Below are positions 11,780-22,175 of a stretch of 64,000 nt of DNA, in pieces. The position numbers and the translations under genes are program-made. The stretch is from Sipunculus nudus (lineage: Eukaryota; Annelida; Sipuncula; Golfingiida; Sipunculidae), in contig CM049310.1 of the NCBI GenBank assembly GCA_026874595.1, forward strand, positions 30,693,558-30,757,557, written 5' to 3'. How positions within the stretch are numbered: the first letter of the stretch is position 1; every line of letters begins with the position of its first letter. The notes below the pieces were generated by a model. The model saw only the letters and a program-made list of their open reading frames with translations, was not told the DNA's origin and made no database searches.

Positions 11780-12210
11780 TGTGTTCTTGACATAACAGAT
11801 ATAGTGACGTCATGTGTAGATGTATTCGCTGTCGGAGAATTGTGTCCAAAATAAACAGAAACCAGTGATGTCATACGAATATGTGGCTATTGACAAGCAG
11901 TGTATCCAAAATTAGCAGAAATCAGTGACGTTATTTATGACTGTGGCTATTGACACGGCTTTGTGTCCGTCATGCGCCGATGTAAAAGGCGGCGCTGCAG
12001 TATGTACAGAAAAAAAAACCCTAGAACCAGTTACGTCATAAGCAGATTAAGTCAGTGACACAGCAGTGTACAAAATAAGCAGGAACCTATGACGTCGTGC
12101 GCGTTTGCTTGGTGACGCAGCAGTGAGATTAACATTAACAGAAATATGTGACGCTGTACGCCAATGTGCCATTTGCTGATTTTAATGCCGTAACAGGGTA
12201 GTGCTGATGA
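11780..12210. repeat. Diverged 60-bp tandem array with CRE-like TGACGTCA motifs
   Basis: Related units contain GACACAGCAGTGTGTCCAAAA-like and AGCAGAAACCAGTGACGTCAT-like blocks. The CRE-like motif occurs at about 11804, 11865, 11925, 12030, 12089 and 12148, spaced 59-61 bp except one gap of 105. One copy is a perfect TGACGTCA; the others carry one or two changes. Confidence 0.65.
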
Positions 12211-14122
12211 GCTGTTTTGTACAAAGTTGGCAGGAAACCATTTGGATCGTTGTTAATATTTTCAGCATACATAGTTCGACTGTTAAATTAACATAATGTG
12301 TCTCATTGTATTTCAGATAAGGATTTGATTCAAAATGGAATTCATTGTAATTCAATTAAATGTAAATATAAGATACATCAGATGCAAAATTATAAAATAC
12401 AAATGTTTAATGCAACTTGAAGCCTTCGGCGACACTAAGACAAGTAATGCTTCATTATGCTGTGTAACATATTACATGGTTCCCAGCGAAACCGTTTCTT
12501 TGATTTCTCTGTTGTCACTTCTAGACAGCATTTGCATTTGAACATAAAATGTTTACATACCAGAATGCAAATGTGGCGTTCCCTGGCATCTCATATAAAT
12601 GCAGATCTGACATTTTGCGCCCCAGGCCTATTACTCTAGGGTACTTTGTTTGGTAATGTCGTATAAATGGTATACATGAAGTGTGTTTTCAGGTGACGTT
12701 AATCTCCACATACAGAGTACAGGGAGGTCAACATTACCTTATTTACAAATGATCATACACGTTTTATTGAATAAAAAATTTCTGAAAAAGTGTTCCCCTG
12801 AATCGAGTAGACAGACATTTGACCTGGTTTTTAGACACTTCGATGGATAGTACTAGTTGCTATGACGTTACTCTATAAGAAAAATTGAAACCAATGAGTA
12901 TTATGATAAAGGAACTGATGTCCTTCTCTAAGAGTAGCTCTTTTACTGCTCGCTTACAAGAGGGAATAAGGGTTTACATTTAATCTGGTACTTCGTCTGA
13001 ATATAGCTGTCACATTTGTATGTGTATTAGCACCTTATTATCATCTGGTATGAAGCAAACAAGATCTACAGGCATTGTTGACAACAACATGAATAGCTGC
13101 CAAAATGATTAAAATGCAGACATGCATGGATACTCGGGAATACTCCTGTTTTGTGAAAAGTGTTATAGATTACAAATAGTCTGACTCGAGTACTCGATCA
13201 CGTTTTTTATGACTTCATATCATATTTGTCATGTATATTTGCAACTTGTTTCCCAACATTAAGATTTCCGTTAGATATATAAACATATTGTTATTTATTG
13301 TTATATGTTAATATTGTATGTGGGCTGAAATATAATACTCCTACAACTAATAAAAACATGATTATGAATTAGATAGTGTCTGAATTATCTCCATTCGAAT
13401 GTTCAACATTAACATTTTCGTTTAAAAAACCCTGAAATCTGTGGTTACCGTTACCTTTGTACAGTCCAGACCTCACTGAATTATAAAATAAAATGCCAGA
13501 CTAATAAATAAACAGAGGTCATTGCTTTTGGTCCAATCGCTAAAGGTTTTTACTGTTAAGCACCATTAATCTGACAATTTATCTTCACCTTTGTCAATTA
13601 ATCTGTGTCGGGGTTTCTATCTTGGACGACGCAAAAAACTAGGCGTATTCATAAGAGGCAGGTCTGAAACATCACTTTTATTGATATCAAGACACACGAG
13701 TTCCTGACAGCACAATAGGTTAAGAAAAACCAAAGAAGACAATTTTCATGATCGTCTTTATTTTGATTACGTCAAAGGATCCGCCAGGTGACTCGGGTTT
13801 CATTGTGTCTTTGTTCCCAATACGTCCGATGTAATAACTGGTTTAACATAAGTAGCTACAATGATAATATTAAGTTGCATTTAGTATGTGATGTTTCTTA
13901 AAAGTCCAATTTTCACATAAATAGCACCATTTTCAGGTTGGCCTCGGGGATGTTACTTACTTTTATCATTTTATAGATTTACGTGCGTGAATGTCCGATA
14001 CCTTCCTCAAAGTCTTGCAACTTGTTTTTCATAATTCTTTTAATATTTGTTAATAGAATGTCTAATGGAATGCCCAATCTTCATTTGCTGCGGGGTGGGT
14101 ATCACTTCCGGTTGGTGAAATC
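12211..14122. other. Intergenic stretch, nothing recognised
   Basis: AT-rich DNA with only short frames (for example 12335-12541). No coding or repeat structure that I can support. Confidence 0.45.
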
Positions 14123-14344
14123 CTACATTCTGTCCATTCGGTCTGTCCCAAATAACCGTTGTAACCTGTACCTCCATACCGCCCGCTTGCTCATGCTTAT
14201 CAGAAGATGCACACATTCTTTGCAGCACATTGGGTCACGAGTGTGGTGACAGCAGCTGCATTTTGATTGGACGCCCTTGACACACGTAGTGCTGAGCAAT
14301 ATGAGAAGAAGCGCTGTGACGAAAACAACTTTACCGCCTGTCAT
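14123..14344 (-). CDS. Secreted small Cys-rich peptide precursor, neuropeptide-like, 73 aa
   Basis: The chosen Met (14344) lies six bases inside an exon whose acceptor reads TTTGTTCTTTCAG on the minus strand, implying a spliced 5' UTR. Residues 1-24 form a textbook signal peptide (basic start, core VVFVTALLLILL, then a small-residue cleavage zone). The next 30 residues hold six cysteines at 29, 31, 32, 40, 41 and 44 (CSCC, then MCCKEC). They are followed by a dibasic KR at 53-54 and a basic 19-residue tail ending RMDRM and a stop. This is the layout of a processed neuropeptide, peptide hormone or other secreted Cys-rich peptide. I do not recognise the family. An in-frame Met six codons upstream lies before the acceptor and is unlikely to be used. 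Confidence 0.5.
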   Translation of the reverse strand: MTGGKVVFVTALLLILLSTTCVKGVQSKCSCCHHTRDPMCCKECVHLLISMSKRAVWRYRLQRLFGTDRMDRM

Positions 14345-14350
14345 CTTGAT

Positions 14351-14572
14351 CTGAAAGAACAAACATAATTGTTAAATACTTTGTGTCAAATTACCATTAT
14401 TTGAAATAGCCGAATTCAACGACAAACAAGCAAGTTGGTGTTATGATAAAGGGTCCGGTCCAAATATGATTTACAGCAATCTGAAAGGTATCTAGAGAGA
14501 ACCCATGAGTTTTCTTATGATTTTCAGTGGCAGCAGACAACCATTGTCGACATTGTACAGAAACCACAGACT
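14351..14572. other. Probable 5' UTR intron of the minus-strand peptide gene
   Basis: The acceptor AG is at 14351-14352 (CT on the + strand) with a T-rich tract beyond it. The donor is not assigned; one weak candidate, GTAAGA, lies near 15227 on the minus strand. Confidence 0.3.
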
Positions 14573-14915
14573 AAGGCTGCCTTTCCATGAACGCGATTTT
14601 TTTGCGATGCGATGGCGTTGCGACAGCGGCAGATTTGCTCTAGTGTTTTAACTATGTAGCCTTTCAATGGACGCCCGACTTTTTTTGTCGCGCGGCGAAA
14701 ATCGCGCATGTAGCGATTTCTGCGACACGCGTTCAACGCCCCGCTAGGCAAACCCTTCATCAGGCGTTATTTTTTCAGGGAAACATGACTGCAGCAACAG
14801 AGCTCCACGGCGACGTATCGCTGAAAAATGGCGTTAACGGAAACGTTCTTGCGGTGCGATTACCCGCGCGGCATGGCGCGCGGGGAACGCGTCGCGCTCA
14901 TGGAAAGGCAGCCTT
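14573..14915. mobile_element. MITE with terminal inverted repeats, about 340 bp
   Basis: The left end AAGGCTGCCTTTCCATGA is mirrored by the right end TCATGGAAAGGCAGCCTT, with inverted similarity continuing inward (ACGCGA versus GCGCGA). The interior is GC-rich with many GCGA/TCGC words and no coding capacity. Flanking TA or TAA on both sides fits a TA (Tc1/mariner-type) or TWA (PIF/Harbinger-type) target duplication. The superfamily is undecided. Confidence 0.85.
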
Positions 14916-16276
14916 AACATACTTATTTACCTCTGTGGCTTCTACATCTATTACGTACGTCAGTCCTTACCAAAAAATAGTTCAGTTTTATTTTCAAGAA
15001 AAAAAAACTGAATAAGAATATCCTAGTTCAGTGTTTCACTGTATCTTAATGCCTTAGATATGCTTGTTACTAGGTGCAATTTTATTTTTCTTTCAGTAGT
15101 TGAACCTATTAACTCATATTTCACGAGCATTATAGAAAAGTCTTTAATGTCTGCCTTTCTCCGGCACCAACATCTGTTTAACGTTCGTGGGTTTAATTTT
15201 TCCCCACAAACGCATTTTCGTGACATCTTACTCCCTTTGGAGCTCAATCAGGCCGCTCTTTACACAGCGCTTTTACTATAGGCCTACTGCCTATATGGTA
15301 TGCGCTGTTTGTTTTGACCTCGTATCCTGAATTGCTACACCAGAAGGGAGCACTGTATTTTCGTCCAATCAGATGAGACCTCGTGCTGGAAGACACGGCC
15401 AAGCGAAGAATACACGGAGCCAATCATGTTCAATTCGTTTTGAGTGACAGCTCATCGTCCCGGTAACCGTCTGAACAGGCTCGAAGAGAATTGCCGCAGA
15501 TGTGGTTTGCTTAGGGCCTTGGGCACATAAGATGCCCGGCCGGTGAGCTGTAATTCAAACGAAACGTAACAACAAAGGCTGCGTGCACACCTCGCTGGCT
15601 GGTTTCAGTTCTGCAGACAACAGATACATGGCTACGCTAACACAGTCATACTGTCGGAATCTAATCGGTCGATGATGCGAGAATGCAGAGGGAGCAATTA
15701 AAATTCGACCGGAAACTCAATAAGCGGCGCTTGAAGCGCAGCTATAGGCGGAGCCAGGATGCCTGTCGAGTGTTTGTTTATCGGCATCAGGTTGGCTGCT
15801 TGTCACATCATACGCACGTGTTTTTCAGCGGACAACGAACCGCCATCTGGTGTCTAAATATATCATAAACGGTCAAAGCTGGCAGCGTAAAAATCAGTGG
15901 CTTCTTAAGAATCGTAAGATTTTCGCTGCCTCGGGAGCGTATGGGATATCCAACTACAGGTAAAAACAAGACCTCTTGTAACTGTCATACGACAGTCGCG
16001 GATCTTCACCTATCCATCCCCAGCATCCCTATCCCTGATTCTCCTAATATCCTGTTATCAATGTGTAATAGCTTTGAAATTGCTGTAAAACAAATTAAAC
16101 TTGGTAGTTCCTGCTTGAGTTTTCACAGATGAGCTGAAAAAACTAACGTCACATTTTCGTAATTTTCCACATTATTAAGGAATACCAGCTGCACCTGTGG
16201 AAAATCCACGGCTCTATCTGATGCATATTTTTGTAATGAGCTGATAGGAACTTAACGATGCATATTGTTCTGCAAC
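14916..16276. other. Intergenic, with a GC-richer CCAAT-containing block (about 15340-15720)
   Basis: The block has two CCAAT boxes (about 15364 and 15418) and is richer in CpG than its surroundings, so it may be a promoter. The minus-strand peptide gene would be its natural target. A TATAGTAAAAG motif on the minus strand near 15280 could be a TATA-like element. No first exon is proven. Confidence 0.25.
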
Positions 16277-17310
16277 TAGCCTAGTGAACCCGTGTTTCTG
16301 AACCACAACAATGTTTTACATGAAACGTGCACTATGAACGAACGACTGATAGGTAGCTTCTGGCGGGGTTTCAAAGTCCCCAATGGATTGGACCCTGAGA
16401 AGTGTGTGCAGTTCCCCCCACCCCCAGCCCCGGGCTTCCTTTTTTTCAAACAACCCATTAATCGGCCGAACTATTAAAACCATGGTTGTCATGGAAAGAC
16501 ACTTCTGAATGTATAAAAATCAACATACCTGTAAACCTATAAAACAGTGATCGTGTAAAGGGTCTCAGCTCTTTGTGTCCACTCAACGGATAAGTGCTCT
16601 CTATTTAAAGATTCATGTGGACATGTGTTCCGCGCTTGAATTTAAAATCTTTACTTCCTTCTGACAGAGTAAAATTCCTTAACAGGTGATATAGGGAAAT
16701 GGGGTTTAGTGGGGATTACAGGTCGATTCCTGAAAAAGCGTGACAGGCGAAAAATGTTTTGCTGAACATTTGTAGAGGGTTAGTGCTAGGACATATCAAT
16801 AGTCCATTTCATTTTGGAGGTAATAAGAATCCCCACAATATATTTTTTCTTATAAACCATTATGACAAAGGGCCATTCCTTTGTCCCCCTTATGAAAGCC
16901 ACCCATTCGTATTTATTTGTTCAGGCACTCGCAAGGTGAACTCGTGTTACTGAAGCATGACAGTGTTCACACATGAAACGCTTACACGTGAACACATGAC
17001 TGATATTAAAGAAGATTCTGGTGGAGGTCTGTACGCCCTGACTACAGATTCTAGTTTGTTATCAATTTAAAGATGTACTGTGATATTTTTTTATGTTTCT
17101 CATCGTCCCTACAGACAACGGATATTAACAAATATATGTGAAACCCCCTCACCCAACCCCCCCCCCCCCAAAAAAAAAAAACCCACGACCCTTACCGAAT
17201 GACAATTAAGTTGTGGGGCTTCTTTTTGAAAAAAAAACTTCATGAAACACACGACTTGGCCGAGTTTTTGAAACCATGGTTATCATTGAAAGAAAAGGTA
17301 CCACGAAAGA
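16277..17310. repeat. Long-period (about 0.65-0.75 kb) tandem repeat, locus 1
   Basis: GAACCCGTGTTTCTGAACC at 16286 recurs diverged at about 16937 as GAACTCGTGTTACTGAAGC. The blocks AAAATCAACATACCTGTAAA, TTTGGAGGTAATAAGAATC, CCATTCCTTTGTCC and CACCCATTCGTAT are shared, in the same order and orientation, with 54555-56040. The function is unknown; no coding capacity is visible. Confidence 0.8.
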
Positions 17311-18879
17311 ACGCGGGCTTCAGCCCAACAACCATAGGATATGAAAAAAGACATACTGCTGCTTGATTTTGCCACTTATTTTTATCTGCCACTTAAACTC
17401 TCCTCCATTACATCAATTCAAAACACCATTCTAGGTCGAATGGTTTATTCGGAAATTTAACCTTACTGAAAACTGCTGAGTCACCTTTCTCATATGGTTC
17501 CGCAAGAGTGAATTCAAAGCGGTACCCCAAGAAATGTTAGGACTCCGATATTAAGGTAGTTTTTTTTTATCCATTTGTCTCTGCACCTTACAGGTGAGAA
17601 GTAAGTTGACATTGAATATTTGGAGAAAAAATCATATTATTTGAATACTGTGACCTTTAAAAATAGGTCAAGGTACCTGAAACTGGTTAAATTAAATGGT
17701 AAGGTATATACCTCGAGTGAGTATCAATCAAATCGGCCAAAAGAGTGGCAGAAGAAAAACGGGAAAACGATCTTTTTTTTATCCAATAAATTGTTGTAGG
17801 TGCGAAAAATATAATTAAGACTAATTACCACGCCGTATTTCTAAAAATTTCATCAAGTCGTTCCAGAGAAACATGCTGACATTTTTTTCTATAAATAGCT
17901 CTGAGACAGTATAGTTGACTAAGATTATGATAGTATATATATTTGCCCAATTATGTTGTTCAATAAGCAAAAGTAAAAAAAAAAAGATAAGTATTCGTAA
18001 AATATTAAGTATTTTCGGTGGCGCCATCAGTCTCTTTCAGCAGTTACAGATGATCAAGGCCAATATATAAATTGCTATAAATTGCAATAAATTGCTCTAA
18101 ATCCTTGAAAAAGTATATCAAGGGGACTCATCTTCGAACCTGACCGAGATTACGTTGGTATTCATCTTCCAAGAAGATATGACGTACCTATGTTTAAACC
18201 TTTTGGGACATGCACGTTAATGGATGGACTTCGGACGGCACGACGGACTGACGGAGGGAAGGACAGACATCATGGATGACGAAAATAGCCAATTAATCTA
18301 AATAGGATGAGGTCCAATAAAACCCATATGGAAACCATATTCGTATTCCTGAACAAACACCAGCTATATAAGTTAACTAGTCAGGTTAACCTTCGATTAT
18401 CTGACCAACACCAAAAGAATGCGCATCGTGCGAAAAGCCAACATATAAGAACACTGATAAGCCCCGCCGAGTTTTTTTTTTCTTTCTGTAATAATGCCTC
18501 GGAATTTTCGTTTTAGCATTTCTTTTTCTTTTTCATCATCGACATCATGACGGTAACCAAAACCATTACAAGACATTTAATGTAAATAATACAAAGGATG
18601 TAGCAAAAAAACACCTCATGTCGCTTCACAATAATCAAGAACTATAAAAAATGGCGAGTATTTATCCCCATTTTTCAAGGTGCTTATCCAGTAATTCATT
18701 CTTTAATGCTGTCTAACGTTCGACCTTTTAATTATCCCATACATGCACAAGGAATGTTGAAAGTGAAGGGATATTGCCCTGCTTACCTTGACTAAATATT
18801 ATACTCATAAATAAATAATAGGAAAATCAACAAGTTTTTTAAACGGCGTATCATCCGGGCAACATATTTACAGAGTTTC
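17311..18879. other. Intergenic; probable degenerate interspersed repeat at about 17575-18260
   Basis: The segment 17575-18260 has GGCGCCA near 18020 and a GACGGACTGACGGAGGGAAGG tail. Both resemble features of the modular repeats elsewhere in the window. No gene was seen. Confidence 0.35.
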
Positions 18880-19739
18880 AGGTGTTAATGGTGGCATAAA
18901 GATGCCAGCCAGATGCGACCAATTTACACATCCACAGAACAAATGGACAACTAATTCTTTGTCCATAAAACAGTAGGAACACGGTTAGTGTCCATCAGTC
19001 TCCATGTTTATAATTTATCATTGACAGTTAATATATTATGTAGGATTTTAAATTGAAACTGTCTCAAGTAAACATCCAAAGTAGTTTCATATACATTTTT
19101 TACCGCTTTTTTTCCCAACAAACATTATTCAAATCAAGATTCCCTTTCAAATTTCTTTATTCACTGGTTCTTCAACGTTGCCCTGAATAATTCGTGAGCA
19201 AACCCGTTTGAAATTTACATTTCCAGCATTAACCGAAATTTCCCCTCCAGAGAGAATGTTATCGAACTCTGTTTCATCGCAAGTATTTTGGTTTAAATGT
19301 TCTTTCAATTTTCGCGGATTGCCTCCTGTTATCCTCTCCAGTGAATAAAATAAATTGTATAAGCAGTATTTTCAGATATAGCGTCTGAAAATGCCTTTTT
19401 TCGTCCATCTTTATGCAATACATGGTATACATATTTTATCCCAAACTCATCGAAATATTTTGTATATATAAATCCACTTACTATTTGTATATACGTATTA
19501 TTCCACAGTTGTTGATTCAGTATAGTGCTAGTATCAACTGAGTGTACAGTAATGAAAGCAGACCATGACTGTAAGCAATATCGACAGTACCTGGATATCT
19601 TTCCATTAATAATATTTATATCTATATTAGCAGATAAATTAGCTAGACTACAAAATTTACGTAAAAATTGATTCGGTACAACGGTGCATTTTGCTTTCTT
19701 CATGTCTTTAATCCTAGCGATCCACATAATCCTCGGCGT
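18880..19739 (-). pseudogene. L1-like ORF2 fragment: C-terminal region with zinc-knuckle-like motif
   Basis: A 132-codon frame at 19329-19727 (MWIARIKDMKKAKCTVVP onward) covers the region after the RT. Near 19010-18920 the minus strand reads FQFKILHNILTVNDKL. After a frameshift it gives CSYCFMDKELVVHLFCGC, the CxxC...HxxxC motif typical of L1 ORF2 C-termini. The element's 3' end is not sharply defined. Confidence 0.75.
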
Positions 19740-20723
19740 TTAGAAGGATTCATATTTAATTTTTGGCTTTCTTCTGTACCATATGAAGTCAACAACACAA
19801 CTTTTCACTTTCTTTACAAAGTTCGGAGGAGGTTCTAAAATATTTAAAACATAAAGTATTTTACTGATGCCCAGCGTTTTAACAATTGAATTTCTACCTA
19901 ATATTGTCAGTGCTCTCGTTTTTCGCATATTAAACAGGACTACCTATTTATTGTCAATGTTTTCAAAATTGAGTGTATCCGAAAGTGTCTTATCATAGGT
20001 GTACCAGATTCCCTAAGTTTTTATCGCATTTTCATGTAAAGTTATCCATTTAATATCATCTTGTTCCGTGGTTTTGCTTTTGGGGCTCCCGAGCCATGCA
20101 GCTTCACATTTACTGTAGTTTACTTCAAGAGATGAGATCAGTGCAAAATTATTCAGTGTTTGTCTAACTTCTATCATGGATTGTAGATCGTTTAAAAGGA
20201 ATGTTGTGTCATCAGCATACATACATTGTTGATCTCAACACCATTAATCTTTATACCTTTGACTTTGTTTGTTTGGCGTATTACCATTGCTAATACTTCA
20301 ATCGATTATAAGAACAGGTATAGGGCTATAGGATCCCCCTGTCTAGTGCCTCTTTCCAACTTAAAATAGCCAGTGGTATAACCATTATTAGAAACACAAC
20401 TATCCAGGTTATTGTGTAATACGGTAAGCCATCTTTGAAATATATTCCCGAATCCAAAGTTTTCAGAGTAACAGACATGAAAACATAATCTATAGAATCA
20501 AATGCAGCTGCAAAATCCACGGCAAAATAATAGCTTTATTCTTTTCTATATGACGGTAATCTAATATATCTCTGATAAGGCTACTGGTGTCTGAAATTCT
20601 TCTTACTTTAACAAAAGCACTTTGGTCTTCGTCTACAAGTATAGTAAGACATTTCTTCAGACGTTGCGCTAAAAGTTTACTTCACATCTTAATATCAGCA
20701 TTTAATAAACTAATCGGCCTCCA
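19740..20723 (-). pseudogene. L1-like ORF2 fragment: reverse transcriptase catalytic core
   Basis: It contains WRPISLLNADIKM, LAQRLKKCLTILVDEDQSAF, then VDFAAAFDSIDYVF (motif A aspartates) and MYADDTTFLLND (motif C, YADD). It continues through the RKTRALTILGRNSIVKTLG region and ILEPPPNFVKKV, the usual post-catalytic block of L1-type elements. Frameshifts separate the pieces. Confidence 0.85.
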
Positions 20724-21880
20724 TGATGATAATTGTATCCGCCAAAACAGAGTTTTGCGGATACTATGTTTTCAGTTGCACGCCGCCGTCGCATAAGTTT
20801 CCGGAGAACTCCTCCGTAACCACTGGGTGGTTTTAAATTCGGAATTATGATCGGGTCGCATGTGAACTGCTGCGCCCTTATTTTTGGTTGACCTCTGACC
20901 TTTCCTTTCTGCCCAGCGTCCATTTGTGCGTCTGTTTCCACACATAAACCCACATATCTTCGGACCCGTTTGAACAATCAGGCTAAAAATTTTTGCACAA
21001 ATGTAGCCCTAGGACATCTTGATAACATACATATAAAAATGAGCACCCTGCGACCATTTTTGAACAGCGTCCGTCTGTTTGTCTGCCGTTGGATAAAATC
21101 ACTCATATCTCGGCAGTGGTTTGACTTATCTGCCTAAAATTTTGCATATATATACATCTTGGATAGCTTTTGTGATTTTGTGGCAGGTGGCGCCACCTAC
21201 ATTCACGTTCAGTCTTCTGACATCCAGGCTTATATCTCAGGACTGGTTTGACGTATCCTCCTGAAATATTGAATATGTATAGATCTTACATACGCAAAAG
21301 TGGTGGCGCCACCTGCGACCATTTTTGCGCAGCGTCCGTCTGTTTGTGTGCCGTTTGATAAAATCACTCATATCTCTGCAGTGGTTTGACTTATCTGCCT
21401 ATAAATTTTGGATTTATATACATCTTGGATAGCTTTTGTGATTTTGTGGCAAATGGCGCCACTTACATTCACGTTTAGGCTTCAGGCATCCAGGCTTATA
21501 TCTCAGGACTGGTTTGACGTATCCTCCTGAAATTTTGCTTGTTTATAGATCTCATATCGCTCTTTACATACGCATAACTGGTGTCGCCACCTCCAACCAT
21601 TTTGGCACGGCGTCCGTCTGTTTGTCTGCTGTTGGAAAAATCACTCATATCTCTGCAGTGGTTTGACTTATCTGCCTTAAATTTTGCAATTGTATACATC
21701 TTGGATAACTTTCTGGATTATGTGGCAGGTGGCGCCACCTACATACACATTTCAGCTGCAGACATCCATGCTAATATGCAACACACCTCACTCTATTTCC
21801 CCTTGCAACTCAATCCATGCATCACTTCACCCGTCTCACTCTTATTTCGCTGGATACACGTAGTCGCTTGTCGACTACCC
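20724..21880. mobile_element. Tandem-repeat-bearing insertion in the LINE (275-bp dimeric units, terminal hairpins)
   Basis: The insertion splits the RT between NRKLEY and WRPISLLN. It contains about three units of 270-280 bp. Each is a dimer of two related halves: ATCACTCATATCTC...CAGTGGTTTGACTTATC and CAGGCTTATATCTC...GACTGGTTTGACGTATC. The palindrome GGTGGCGCCACC lies between halves (21187, 21302, 21727, with variants at 21452 and 21585). The left end has hairpin TCCGCCAAAAC / GTTTTGCGGA (about 20737-20760). The right end has GTAGTCG-CTTGT-CGACTAC (21860-21878). Confidence 0.7.
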
Positions 21881-22175
21881 ATATTCTAGTTTCCTGTTGT
21901 CTTTACCATGTTTTTCTATTAGAGTTATTACAGATTGTCTCTGACTTGGAGACAGTGACCCATCGCAGAAACATTTATTAAAGCAGTTCAGAAGATCATC
22001 ACATGATAGATAAAAAAAATTCAATATAAAATTCTTTTGATAATCTGTCATTTCCAGGTGTGTTTTTTTAATTTTCATTTCCCTCAACACGTTTTTGATA
22101 TCATCCTTTGTAATTTTACTTTCACATATATTAAACTCATTTTCTGGCAACACTGGTACCTTTAGATAATCAAAA
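21881..22175 (-). pseudogene. L1-like ORF2 fragment: N-terminal part of the reverse transcriptase
   Basis: It reads FDYLKVPVLPENE, ITKDDIKNVLREMKIKKT, then a segment with FFYLSCDDLLNCFNKCF and PSQRQSVITLIEKHGKD NRKLEY. These match the L1 pattern of thumb-proximal motifs 0 to 2. The frame then breaks at 21880, where an element is inserted; the next expected residues (WRPISLLN) resume at 20723. Confidence 0.82.
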
